Shown in pieces: positions 44,372-52,558 of a DNA stretch of 55,032 nucleotides. The stretch comes from Bradyrhizobium sp. (GTDB taxonomy: Bacteria > Pseudomonadota > Alphaproteobacteria > Rhizobiales > Xanthobacteraceae). The number at the start of each line of letters is the position of its first letter. Position 1 is the stretch's first letter. The notes under the pieces are model-generated. The model was not told the DNA's origin, made no database searches, and worked only from the letters and a program-made list of their open reading frames with translations. The position numbers were made by a program, and so were the translations under genes. Location of the stretch: the NCBI GenBank assembly GCA_018971675.1, contig JAGXAF010000002.1:1-55032 (forward strand), written 5' to 3'.

Positions 44372-45247
44372 ATGCTTGCGTTCCAGATATTGATCGACGG
44401 TTTTGCCATCAGTGCGCTCTACGCGCTCGGGGCCACCGGCTTTACCCTGATATTTGGTGTCTCCGGCGTCCTCAATCTATCCCATGGCGCCATCATGGTG
44501 CTGGCCGCCGTGGCGGCATGGGCGGCCGCCAGCGTGTTGCATCTGGACACCTATGCCGGCGCCTTGATCGGCGTGGCGGTCGGAATGGTCGCGGCGTTTG
44601 CCACCTACTTCGCGGTGGTACAGCCGATCCAGAGATCGACGCGGATCGCCAACGAAGAGAAGGAAATCTTCGTCCTCACCGGCACGTTGCTGTGGGGGAT
44701 CATGATCCAGGAACTGATCGCGTATTTCTTCACCAACAACGCCAAGACCGTGCTGCCGATTGTCGGAGGCGTGGTCAACATTCTCGGCGTGCGTACGCCG
44801 AAGAACGAGATCTTCACCGCCGTGATGTGCTGTCTGGCGATCGGTCTGCTTTGGCTGCTGGTGAACCGCACCCGTACCGGCAAGGCCGTGCTCGCGGCCT
44901 CGATGAATCCGCGCGGTGTCACGCTGCTGGGGCTGGAACTGACCCGCATCTATGTCGTGGTGTGGGCGATTTACGGCATCCTGGCCGGCATTGCCGGCGT
45001 GCTGCTCGGCATGTTCTTGGGCGTAAGCTCCTACAGCGTCGGGCCGCTTACCGCGAGCGCGTTCTCGATTGTGGTGCTGGGCGGGCTTGGCAGCGTTTCG
45101 GGTTCGCTGATCGCGGCCTTTGTGGTTGGCTATCTCGAAACCTTGACGGCCTATCTGGTTTCGCCCGCCTATCGGACGATTCCGGCGCTGCTGTTGCTGG
45201 TGGCCGTGATGTATATCCGGCCGCAAGGCCTGCTCGGGAGGCGATGA
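44372..45247 (+). CDS. livH: Branched-chain amino acid type ABC permease LivH
   Basis: 291 aa with about eight membrane helices. LivH landmarks: ALYALGATGFTLIFGVSGVLNLSHGAIMVL at the start, NPRGVTLLGLELTRIYVVVWAIYG in the cytoplasmic loop that contacts the ATPase, and VVLGGLGSVSGSLIAAFVVG near the end. The ribosome site before the ATG is poor. The stop overlaps the livM ATG (ATGA). Confidence 0.9.
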   Translation: MLAFQILIDGFAISALYALGATGFTLIFGVSGVLNLSHGAIMVLAAVAAWAAASVLHLDTYAGALIGVAVGMVAAFATYFAVVQPIQRSTRIANEEKEIFVLTGTLLWGIMIQELIAYFFTNNAKTVLPIVGGVVNILGVRTPKNEIFTAVMCCLAIGLLWLLVNRTRTGKAVLAASMNPRGVTLLGLELTRIYVVVWAIYGILAGIAGVLLGMFLGVSSYSVGPLTASAFSIVVLGGLGSVSGSLIAAFVVGYLETLTAYLVSPAYRTIPALLLLVAVMYIRPQGLLGRR

Positions 45248-46176
45248 GCGTGGCTGCTTTCTTCAAATCGCGATTGTTCTTTGTCTCGCTTGCGATTGTC
45301 GTCATCGCCGCGACCCTGCCGTTCTATGTTTCCGGCTATGTCCTCGGCTTGCTGACGGTGGCCTATTATTTCGGCGTGTTCGCGATGTCGTGGGATCTGC
45401 TGTTCGGTTTCGCCGGAGAGGTGAATTTCGGTCCGACCTTCCTGATCGGGGTCGGCGCCTACACGGCCGGCATCCTCAACAATCAATATGGCTGGTCGGT
45501 CTATCTGTGTGTCGCGCTCGGCGCGCTGGCCGCCGTGATCGCGGGCTTGGTGCTGGCGCTGCCGGCATTGCGGGTGCGTGGCCCTTATTTCGGGCTGACG
45601 ACCCTGGTCGCCGTGCTGATACTGCAGAATTTTGTCGTGGTGTTCGCCGATCTCACCGGCGGTGAAATCGGCCTGACCATTCCCGACGTGATCACGATTG
45701 ATCCCAACGTCAATTACTGGATTGCGCTCGGCTTCATGGTGATCAGCGCGGCCATCCTGTACGGGCTTTCGCAATCGCCGATCGGCCTCGTGCTGCAGGC
45801 GAGCGGCCAGGACCCGGTCCAGGCCGGCGCGCTGGGTTTCAACATCGTCAAGCATAAGCTCGCCGCCTTCATTGTCAGCGCGTTCTTTTCGGGGCTCTCC
45901 GGTGCACTGCTGGTGTTCTATTTCGGCACCGCCTCGGTCGGTACCGTGATCGACATCGCCGTTGGCGTGAACGTCATCGTTGCCGCCGTGCTGGGAGGCC
46001 GCCGCACCGTGCTCGGCGCGGCGCTGGGGGCGATCTTCCTGATCGTCGCCGGCGAATTCCTGCGCCCCACCGGCGAATTGGCCACCTTCATCGTCTCGGC
46101 TGTGGCGCTGCTCGTCGTCCTGTTCTTCCCCGGCGGTTTCCTCGGAGCGGCGTTGTCGCGTGAGGGGCGTTCGTAA
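45244..46176 (+). CDS. livM: Branched-chain amino acid type ABC permease LivM
   Basis: 310 aa from ATG 45244, overlapping the livH stop. An open frame runs upstream but lies inside livH in another frame. About eight to ten helices. LivM landmarks: YYFGVFAMSWDLLFGFAGEVNFG followed by PTFLIGVGAYTAGIL, ALPALRVRGPYFGLTTLV, and ASGQDPVQAGALGFNIVKHKLAAF in the coupling loop. The stop overlaps the ATPase ATG (TAATG). Confidence 0.9.
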   Translation: MSVAAFFKSRLFFVSLAIVVIAATLPFYVSGYVLGLLTVAYYFGVFAMSWDLLFGFAGEVNFGPTFLIGVGAYTAGILNNQYGWSVYLCVALGALAAVIAGLVLALPALRVRGPYFGLTTLVAVLILQNFVVVFADLTGGEIGLTIPDVITIDPNVNYWIALGFMVISAAILYGLSQSPIGLVLQASGQDPVQAGALGFNIVKHKLAAFIVSAFFSGLSGALLVFYFGTASVGTVIDIAVGVNVIVAAVLGGRRTVLGAALGAIFLIVAGEFLRPTGELATFIVSAVALLVVLFFPGGFLGAALSREGRS

Positions 46177-47657
46177 TGGATACGACTGCCGGCAACGCTC
46201 CCATTCTTGAGGTCCGTGGCCTGACCAAGCGCTTCGGCGGCCTGACCGCGGTCAAGGATCTGAGCCTGGACCTGCGTGCCGGCGAGATCTTCGGCCTGAT
46301 CGGCCCGAACGGCTCCGGAAAATCGACGGCGATGAAGACGATCATGGGCATCGAGCGTCCGACTGCGGGCGAGGTGGTATTTCAGGGCGAAAACGTCGCC
46401 GGCTTGCCCGCGCACAAGATTGCGCGCAAGGGTTTCGGCATGGTGTTCCAGCACTCGCGGCCGCTCAACCGGCAGACCGTGCTGGAGAACATCATGGTCG
46501 CGCTGCTGCCGGACAGCCTGTTCATGCTGTTTCCCGATAGGGCCCTGACCGCGCGCGCCGAATGGATTGCCAACCGTGTCGGCCTCGGCGCCGTGATGGA
46601 GCGGCGCCCGCCGACCCTGCCATTTGCCGACCTGCGCCGGCTGGAGCTCGCCAAGGCGATCGCGCGTGATCCCAAGGTCGTGCTGGTGGACGAACCGTTC
46701 GCTGGGCTGACACTGGCCGAGGTCGGCGTGTTCTCCGAACTGATCCGCAGCTTTCGCGACGAAGGCCGCGCGGTGATGCTGGTTGATCACAACGTCAAGA
46801 GCGTCGCGGCTCTCGTCGACCGGGTGCTTGCGATGTATCTCGGTGAGGAGATCGTCACCGGCCGCGCCGACGAGGTGATGAAAAACGAGACCGTGCGGCG
46901 GGTCTACCTGGGCGGCGCGATCGAAACCTCGGCACGCCCGGAAACCAGCTTCAAGGACAAGGTGCCGCTGCTGCAGGTGGAAAACGTCAGCGTTCACTAT
47001 GGCAAGGCGCAGGCGCTGGAGAATGTTTCGATCCACGTTCACGAGGGTGAATTCGTCTCAGTGGTCGGCCTCAATGGCGCCGGCAAGACCACGCTGTTCA
47101 ATACCATTTCGGGTTTTCTGCCCTATAGCGGTGAGATCATCCGCGGCGGCGAAAAACTGCGCGGCACCAGCCCGGCGCGGATCGCGCGCAGCGGCATCGT
47201 GCAATGTCCGGAGTCGCGGGAATTGTTCGGCGAGATGAGTGTGCGCGAAAATCTCGATCTCGGCGGCCAGCATCTGACCGACGAGATCAGGGAACAGCAA
47301 CTCGCCTGGCTGTTCGAACTGTTTCCGATCCTGAAGCAGCGCCAGAGCCAGATGGCGCAAACGCTGAGCGGCGGCGAGCAGCAGATGCTTGCGATCGGCC
47401 GTGCCCTGATGATGCAGCCCAAAATCCTGATCCTCGACGAGCCGACGCTCGGACTTGCGCCTGTTATCCTCGAATTGTTGTCGAAGGCGCTGGAAAAGCT
47501 GCGCCAGACCACGCCGATCACGGTTCTGCTCGGCGAGCAGAACGTGACCTTCGCGCTTCCCCATGCCGACCGGGTCTATGTGCTCGAACATGCGCGGATC
47601 GTCTGGGAAGGTGATCCCGGCCGGTTCGCTGCCGAGGCGGGCGAAGGCTATCTCTGA
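46176..47657 (+). CDS. Fused LivG-LivF ABC transporter ATPase
   Basis: 493 aa with two complete ATPase domains in one chain. Domain 1 (LivG-like, about 8-250): Walker A GPNGSGKS at 43-50, Walker B VVLVDEP at 168-174, H-loop His in VDHNV; its signature is LPFADLRRLEL at 148-158 instead of the usual LSGGQ/LSYGQ type. Domain 2 (LivF-like, about 264-493): Walker A GLNGAGKT at 298-305, normal signature LSGGEQQ near 397-403, Walker B ILILDEP at 417-423, and the LivF-type EQN in place of the H-loop His. The fusion replaces separate livG and livF genes. One regular and one degenerate signature would give an asymmetric pair of ATP sites. Confidence 0.9.
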   Translation: MDTTAGNAPILEVRGLTKRFGGLTAVKDLSLDLRAGEIFGLIGPNGSGKSTAMKTIMGIERPTAGEVVFQGENVAGLPAHKIARKGFGMVFQHSRPLNRQTVLENIMVALLPDSLFMLFPDRALTARAEWIANRVGLGAVMERRPPTLPFADLRRLELAKAIARDPKVVLVDEPFAGLTLAEVGVFSELIRSFRDEGRAVMLVDHNVKSVAALVDRVLAMYLGEEIVTGRADEVMKNETVRRVYLGGAIETSARPETSFKDKVPLLQVENVSVHYGKAQALENVSIHVHEGEFVSVVGLNGAGKTTLFNTISGFLPYSGEIIRGGEKLRGTSPARIARSGIVQCPESRELFGEMSVRENLDLGGQHLTDEIREQQLAWLFELFPILKQRQSQMAQTLSGGEQQMLAIGRALMMQPKILILDEPTLGLAPVILELLSKALEKLRQTTPITVLLGEQNVTFALPHADRVYVLEHARIVWEGDPGRFAAEAGEGYL

Positions 47658-47673
47658 AAAAGGCTATCTCTGA
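47644..47673 (+). repeat. Short direct repeat across the ATPase stop codon
   Basis: AAGGCTATCTCTGA occurs at 47644-47657, where it includes the stop codon, and again at 47660-47673, with two bases between. It looks like a small tandem duplication. Confidence 0.7.
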
Positions 47674-47688
47674 CCCCGCGTTGATCTG

Positions 47689-47704
47689 TGTGACAAGCAT
47701 CACA
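47689..47704. promoter_or_regulatory. Perfect Crp-type operator 1
   Basis: TGTGACAAGCATCACA is an exact TGTGA-N6-TCACA dyad. Its centre is 74 bases from the second site. Confidence 0.7.
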
Positions 47705-47762
47705 TAGCTGTCGCCTGCACCGGCCTAACCGACCTCTCTTTCAAACAACGGGTTTCGGTGGG

Positions 47763-47778
47763 TGTGACTGACGTCACA
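47763..47778. promoter_or_regulatory. Perfect Crp-type operator 2
   Basis: TGTGACTGACGTCACA is an exact TGTGA-N6-TCACA dyad, about 75 bases before the start of the small exported Cys protein gene. Together with site 1 it suggests cAMP-Crp or Crp-like control. Confidence 0.72.
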
Positions 47779-47851
47779 TCCGAAACTCCAACCCTCAGGC
47801 ACTGTTTCCCCATCGACAACAGGCCGCGCCGCCGGCCGACAGGAGCCGAAA

Positions 47852-48133
47852 ATGACCACTCTTCGTATCCAGACGATCCGCCGGGCTGGCTTGATCCTGG
47901 CATTCGCGGTTTCGATCTCCGCGCTGTCATCGACCTCGAGCTTCGCCTTCAGCGCCGAGGCACAGCAGATGTGCACCGGAGATGCGTTCCGGCTGTGCAG
48001 TTCCGAGATACCCAACATCCCAAAGATCACCGCTTGCATGTTCAAGAACCGCAGCAATCTGAGCGCCGGTTGCCGGGCGGTGATGGATCGGGACTATGCC
48101 GCCCAGAAGGCGAGCAAGGTCGCCTCCGAATAG
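47852..48133 (+). CDS. Small exported four-cysteine protein
   Basis: 93 aa; AGGAG lies 6 bases before the ATG. Signal peptide: basic RIQTIRR, hydrophobic 13-25, cleavage near FAFSA at 31-35. The mature part of about 58 residues has Cys41, Cys49, Cys62 and Cys74 spaced C-x7-C-x12-C-x11-C, suited to two disulfides. I recall similar short Cys proteins as hypothetical in Bradyrhizobium. Two perfect Crp-type operators upstream make it the best regulated small gene in the window. Function unknown. Confidence 0.78.
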   Translation: MTTLRIQTIRRAGLILAFAVSISALSSTSSFAFSAEAQQMCTGDAFRLCSSEIPNIPKITACMFKNRSNLSAGCRAVMDRDYAAQKASKVASE

Positions 48134-48196
48134 GCGGCCGCGGTTCGCCGGCTGGGGTCGACCGAACCGCGATCCTCAATCCGCTGTCCGTGGATA

Positions 48197-48457
48197 TCAA
48201 CGGTCTTCGGTCAGCATGAAGACGAGACCGGTCAAGGTCGCGCCAACCGCGAACGACAGAACGATCGTATCGGTCAGGATGGCCGGCGTGAGTCCGGGAA
48301 CCGCGTTGTTGTTGATTTGGGCGATGATGCCCAGCGGATCGAAGCGCGTCAGCACGAACGCGAACGCCAGTCCCACGGCAATCCCCATCATGGAATGACC
48401 AAGCAGCTTGAGGACCGAAGTGAACAGCAGGCTGGAGGTTTTTACGCGCATCGACAT
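48197..48457 (-). CDS. Small membrane protein behind an EcfG-type promoter
   Basis: 86 aa from ATG 48457, or 84 aa from the ATG two codons later; the ribosome site is weak. Two hydrophobic segments (about 20-36 and 62-80) and a short C-terminal tail (LTEDR) suggest a hairpin in the inner membrane. The loop has FDPLGIIAQINNNAVPGLTP. The stop lies in the gap after the Cys-protein gene. The upstream GGAAC-N17-CGTT element points to the general stress response. I recognise no named family. Confidence 0.65.
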   Translation of the reverse strand: MSMRVKTSSLLFTSVLKLLGHSMMGIAVGLAFAFVLTRFDPLGIIAQINNNAVPGLTPAILTDTIVLSFAVGATLTGLVFMLTEDR

Positions 48458-48496
48458 CACCGATCGCTGGCAAGCGATTCTGGTAATCGTTGCGGC

Positions 48497-48522
48497 AACG
48501 CGCGAGAGTGCACCGTGGTTCC
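48497..48522 (-). promoter_or_regulatory. EcfG-type (general stress) promoter
   Basis: On -, GGAAC (48522-48518), a 17-base spacer and CGTT (48500-48497) match the alphaproteobacterial sigma-EcfG consensus exactly. It is about 40 bases before the membrane-protein ATG. Confidence 0.65.
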
Positions 48523-48778
48523 ACTTCCGGTGCGAAAGATAGCCGGGTGGTCCGTGTTTGCAGCGGTGTCTTGAATAACCGGCGATCCGGCGATAAACGG
48601 GCATCGGTCAGTTTCCTCAATCTCGCTGCGGTGCGGTCGAAGATCATGTTGGACAGGATCGAGGGGAAACGGGCGATGAACGGAGACCGGCTTCAACCAC
48701 CCATTGATCGGTACCAGGAGCCTTGATCGGCCGGGCGTCAAGGCTGCGTGTCGGGTGAGGTAGCGAGGATTTCGCAAA

Positions 48779-50011
48779 ATGGCAGCTATCGGTCGCAACC
48801 CGAATGCGGGCCCATCCCCGAGTCCGGATGGAGACGACAGCGCCTATGCGGCGATGCTGGCGCGGGCCGAGGCGCTGATTCCGACCCTGACCGCGCGCGC
48901 GGCGCGAACCGAGGAATTGCAGCGCCTGCCGCCGGAGACCGAACGCGACCTGCATGAGTCCGGCCTGTTCAGGATGTTGCAGCCGAAGCGGGTAGGCGGT
49001 TCCGAATTCGACTATGTCGCGCTGGTCGATTGCTCCGAGCGGCTGGCGCGGGGCGATGCGTCGGTGGCGTGGAATCTCGCCAATCTTTCCAGCCATCACT
49101 GGATGCTGGGCATGTTCGACCAACGCGCCCAGGATCTCGTGTGGAACGAGAATCCCGATACCCTGATTGCGTCGTCCTTTATCTTTCCGGCCGGGCGCGC
49201 CCGAAAAGTCGACGGGGGCTATGTGCTGAGCGGCCACTGGCCGTTCTCCTCAGGCGTGGATTCCAGCCAATGGAATATGCTCGCCAGCGTCGTTGCTTCC
49301 GATGACGAGGCCGACGGCATCGAGTACCGGATCTTCCTGCTCCGGAAAAGCGACTACAAGATCGTCGACCGATGGAACGCGACGGGGTTGCGCGGCACTG
49401 GATCCAACGACGTCCAGGTCGATGACGCCTTCGTCGCGGAGCCGATGACGGTGGCGGTAAGCGCGCTTGACGGCGGTCCGACGCCGGGCAGCGCCGTCAA
49501 TCCCAATGCGTTGTATACGCTGCCGGTATTTTCGCTGTTTCCGTATGTGCTGTCGGGGGTGGCGCTCGGCAACGCGCAGGCTTGTCTCGACGATTATGTC
49601 GATCTCGCGCGGGATCGCACCTCCACCGTTAATCGCGCCAAGATCGGCGACTTGCAGAGCACGCAGATCAAGATCGCGGAAGCCTCGGCCAAGATCGACG
49701 CGGCGCGCCTGATCATGCGCTCGACCTGCATCGAGGCGATGGCCGGCGCGAGAGCCGGCCGTGTGCCTGACATTCCCGCCAAGACCAGGGCGCGCCGCGA
49801 TGGCGCATTTTCGGTCAATCTCTGTACGGAAGCGGTTTCGCTGCTGTTTGCAGCCAGCGGTGCCCGTGCCTTATACATGAGCGGCGTATTGCAACGCCAG
49901 TTTCGCGACGCGCATGCCATCAATTCCCATCTGGCTTTCAACTTCGATGCGGCCGGCACCGATTACGGTCGGGTCGCGCTTGGCCTGCCATCGGAAAACC
50001 TGACGCTCTGA
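48779..50011 (+). CDS. Flavin-dependent monooxygenase, oxygenase component (HsaA/HpaH-like)
   Basis: 410 aa, acyl-CoA dehydrogenase fold. N-terminal helical part with ETERDLHESGLFRMLQPKRVGG, then DASVAWNLANLSSHHWML, middle sheet domain GGYVLSGHWPFSSGVDSSQW and GLRGTGSNDVQVDD, and the C-terminal helical part ending RQFRDAHAINSHLAFNFDAAG, all as in HsaA and related two-component hydroxylases. The catalytic Glu of acyl-CoA dehydrogenases is not present. It uses reduced flavin and oxygen to hydroxylate an aromatic or related substrate. A flavin reductase gene follows 9 bases later. Confidence 0.85.
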   Translation: MAAIGRNPNAGPSPSPDGDDSAYAAMLARAEALIPTLTARAARTEELQRLPPETERDLHESGLFRMLQPKRVGGSEFDYVALVDCSERLARGDASVAWNLANLSSHHWMLGMFDQRAQDLVWNENPDTLIASSFIFPAGRARKVDGGYVLSGHWPFSSGVDSSQWNMLASVVASDDEADGIEYRIFLLRKSDYKIVDRWNATGLRGTGSNDVQVDDAFVAEPMTVAVSALDGGPTPGSAVNPNALYTLPVFSLFPYVLSGVALGNAQACLDDYVDLARDRTSTVNRAKIGDLQSTQIKIAEASAKIDAARLIMRSTCIEAMAGARAGRVPDIPAKTRARRDGAFSVNLCTEAVSLLFAASGARALYMSGVLQRQFRDAHAINSHLAFNFDAAGTDYGRVALGLPSENLTL

Positions 50012-50020
50012 GATCGCCGG

Positions 50021-50581
50021 ATGAACGACACCCCCAAGCATCCGATCAATCCGGATCCCGCGGCCGAACTCGCCAGCGACAGTTCGCCGATCGATCCCCG
50101 GGATTTTCGCAACGCGCTTGGAAGGTTTGCGACCGGCGTCACCATCGTCACGGCCGCCACCAGGGATGGCAGGCCCTATGGGCTGACCTGCAACTCGTTC
50201 GCCTCGGTCTCGCTGAACCCGCCGCTGGTGCTCTGGAGCCTCGGGACGTATTCGCAGAGTTTGACCGTTTTCCAGAACGCCAGCCATTTCGCGGTCAATG
50301 TCCTGGGCGCGTCGCAGCAGGAGCTTGCCCACCGATTTGCCAGATATTCCAGCGACAGGTTCGCTGGAATAGAATGGTCGCCGGGTCTGGGCAATGCGCC
50401 GATCCTCGCCGGCAGCGTGGCGAATTTCCAATGCCGCGCGGCCAACCGCTATTATGGCGGCGATCACGTCATTTTCCTCGGCGCGGTCGAGGCTTACGCC
50501 TATAACAGCCATGAGCCGTTGTTGTTTGCGCGCGGCGCCTACGGTCGGTTCGTTCTGCCCGACGACGGCAAATCGTCGTAA
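50021..50581 (+). CDS. Flavin reductase component of the monooxygenase
   Basis: 186 aa. Flavin reductase-like domain (about 25-180) with FRNALGRFATGVTIVTAA, GLTCNSFASVSLNPPLVLWSL, FAVNVLGASQQELAHRFA and GDHVIFLGAVEAY. It reduces free FMN or FAD with NAD(P)H and hands it to the oxygenase encoded just upstream. The pairing gives a complete two-component monooxygenase; the substrate is unknown, as no ring-cleavage genes are adjacent. Confidence 0.88.
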   Translation: MNDTPKHPINPDPAAELASDSSPIDPRDFRNALGRFATGVTIVTAATRDGRPYGLTCNSFASVSLNPPLVLWSLGTYSQSLTVFQNASHFAVNVLGASQQELAHRFARYSSDRFAGIEWSPGLGNAPILAGSVANFQCRAANRYYGGDHVIFLGAVEAYAYNSHEPLLFARGAYGRFVLPDDGKSS

Positions 50582-50700
50582 GCGGGAAAGCTCCGGTCGG
50601 ACAGGTCGTTGCCGCGCCTTTCGGATTCGAATTCAAACAGCCGCTCAGGCACGTGTCCGCGTTCCCGCGACATCATTTGCCCGAGTCTTGAAAAAGCATT

Positions 50701-51198
50701 CGCCCTGAAAAACGGAGGGCGCAGGAAATGCCGGGCGCTCAGTGCACCCGCAGCCGCGCGTGTAGTGTAGAAAGCACGCGCGTTAGTCACCACAGGTCCA
50801 CCGGAAACATCCGGCATTTCCTGCGCGATGGTTTTACGGCTTATGCCTCGCTCTCCCCGGCGACGAATTCGTCTTGTCACCGTCACCAGCGGATTAGTGG
50901 CGCTTCGAAACCCGGTTGGGTTCGAAACACCTCCGCCGGCTTGACACCAGCAACGGGTGCCAGGACCACACGGTTTTGCCGTACGCGACCCGCCTTCGCC
51001 GGGAGGCCTTGCCGGCATGTGCACATCCGCCATGGCCTTGACGAAGGCGAAGAGCGGCGCCGTTCGTTCACACGCGAGATCGTCGCTCACCGGCCTTGCA
51101 GCCGGCCCTGCGCCTGCCTCGCGCGACGACGCTGCCGCGTCCACCGCATCCCGCGCCCGACGTTTCGTGACGATCATGATACGCCCCTCATTGAGGGC
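50701..51198. repeat. Dispersed structured element of about 500 bp
   Basis: Starts with the hairpin CGCCCT/AGGGCG (50701-50721), then a 14-bp perfect stem GCAGGAAATGCCGG (50721-50734) with CCGGCATTTCCTGC (50811-50824) that encloses a second stem GCGCGTG/CACGCGC (50756-50781). It ends with an inverted repeat around CCTCATTGAGG (51185-51196). I recall sequences like its middle part (TTGACACCAGCAACGGGTGC) as multi-copy in Bradyrhizobium genomes. No plausible gene lies within it. Confidence 0.7.
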
Positions 51199-51568
51199 AC
51201 GGACGGCAGGAGATAGGCCGGTGATTTGTCGCGAAAGGAAACAGGAATCTTTTTGCGAGGAGGGCTGGACAGGGCAAATCAGGTTGAAGACGTTAGCAGA
51301 TTCCGCGTTTCGGAGCGGCCGCACTGGCATCGAGACATTGCCATGGAGGCACTGCAAACTTGAAGGATGGTGACAAGGGATCGCCGCGCGGTACCCCACC
51401 GCATGCCGCCGATACCGCATTTTGTTGCTGCTTGTTGCTGCCTTCAACGGCACCTTGCCTGTTATCTCATTGGTGGATGTGCGTCTACCTCTGACAGATC
51501 GGATCGCAACACCTTTTCCGGAAATTGATCTCGCAACGAAGCTTCTTGGGGAAAACAACGGCAGCCAG
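51199..51568. other. No gene seen
   Basis: About 370 bases with only short unsupported frames and no strong hairpin. Confidence 0.4.
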
Positions 51569-51569
51569 T

Positions 51570-51637
51570 TTGATTCCAGTTGTCAAAAAAACACACCGGC
51601 GTTTTGATTCCGGCTGTCAAAAAAATACACTGGCGTT
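51570..51637. repeat. 34-bp tandem direct repeat
   Basis: Two copies with a 34-base period, starting TTGATTCCAGTTGTCAAAAA (51570) and TTGATTCCGGCTGTCAAAAA (51604), each ending in a CACCGGCGT or CACTGGCGT motif. About 29-30 of 34 positions agree. Repeated ends of this style occur at IS21-type elements, but no transposase is present, so that link is only a guess. Confidence 0.75.
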
Positions 51638-52007
51638 CGGTTTTTTTCTTGTTATCATTCCTCCCAGACGGACCAATGTCGCGCTATCGATCTGATAGAT
51701 GTGCGACGTCTATCTGCTCAAGCTGCAAGGAGTTGATTGACAGGCTGATCGGGAGGACGCCTCCCGTTCGCATCATGACGCCTGCGCTTCTCTCGTCTTC
51801 CGCCCGCCCGGAGAACGCGCTTATGCGCTCGATCTACCAATAAACCTCGTTATATTCGGATATATATAGGTTGGAGGAGGAACGCGTTTGTCGACTTGTG
51901 ATCGTCCTGCTTGAACTCAAATACCTCGCGCGAGGGGAAGTTCATCATCGCGCGGATGGCAATGCTGCTCGCTAAAAAATGATGCCCGCTAAAACAGGAG
52001 GAAAGCC
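51638..52007. other. AT-richer spacer, no gene assigned
   Basis: About 370 bases. It includes an AT-rich stretch (around 51850-51875, GGATATATATAGG) that may hold the promoter of the 87-aa gene. Short frames here have no support. Confidence 0.35.
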
Positions 52008-52271
52008 ATGGGGGAAAAAGCGATGTCGGAAGGTCTAGGCGGTTTGAGCAACAACAGCCCGCTGGGCGCGATACAAAGCCGACTTACCCTCGTGGAGGCC
52101 TCCCTGACAGCCATCTCCAACGCGATCGAGGCAGAGGCCGCGTGGGTGGCGGGTGCGCTCGAGGATGTAAAGGCAACCGGTGCGACGATTGGGCAGCGCG
52201 TCGTTTGGCTTCGGTCATACTGCGGCCAGATCATGCCAGAGGCGAACAGTGGCATTTGGGCCAAACATTGA
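52008..52271 (+). CDS. Small protein of unknown function (87 aa)
   Basis: 87 aa; AGGAGGAAAGCC gives a very strong ribosome site before the ATG. The sequence is soluble and mainly helical: SRLTLVEASLTAISNAIEAE then AAWVAGALEDVKATGATIGQ, with a single Cys and a short GIWAKH end. No signal peptide or membrane segment. It is alone in a repeat-rich stretch, so it may be part of an accessory island. I do not recognise the family. Confidence 0.6.
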   Translation: MGEKAMSEGLGGLSNNSPLGAIQSRLTLVEASLTAISNAIEAEAAWVAGALEDVKATGATIGQRVVWLRSYCGQIMPEANSGIWAKH

Positions 52272-52558
52272 GGGAGCCACGGGAGGAATTGTTCGAGTAC
52301 CAGGACCGATGCGGCAAGTGATACATTGCCTGGGTTGGAGGAATGGCTTGGCGAGTTCGGCGTCGAGGTAACGCGCCCATTTTCCCGCTTTCATAGATCC
52401 CGATGATTTGCCCATATGGGCCGCAACATGACAAAAGTTCTTTGCGGCGCGATGGTTTCTTGTTGCCGCCGTACCGCAGCTTCCGGGAACGGTCAGGCGA
52501 CCGAATTCGCTCTGATACGTTATGATATCTGAACTATCGATTTCTCAGAGGGCGCCGG

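Noticed and set aside
50539..51558. 339-codon open frame on - through the dispersed element
   Set aside because: It starts in repeat DNA, has no family similarity and overlaps the flavin reductase end.
52486..52511. EcfG-type promoter before the APC permease (GGAAC-N17-CGCT)
   Set aside because: The -10 part has one mismatch to CGTT, so it is noted in the permease entry but not called.
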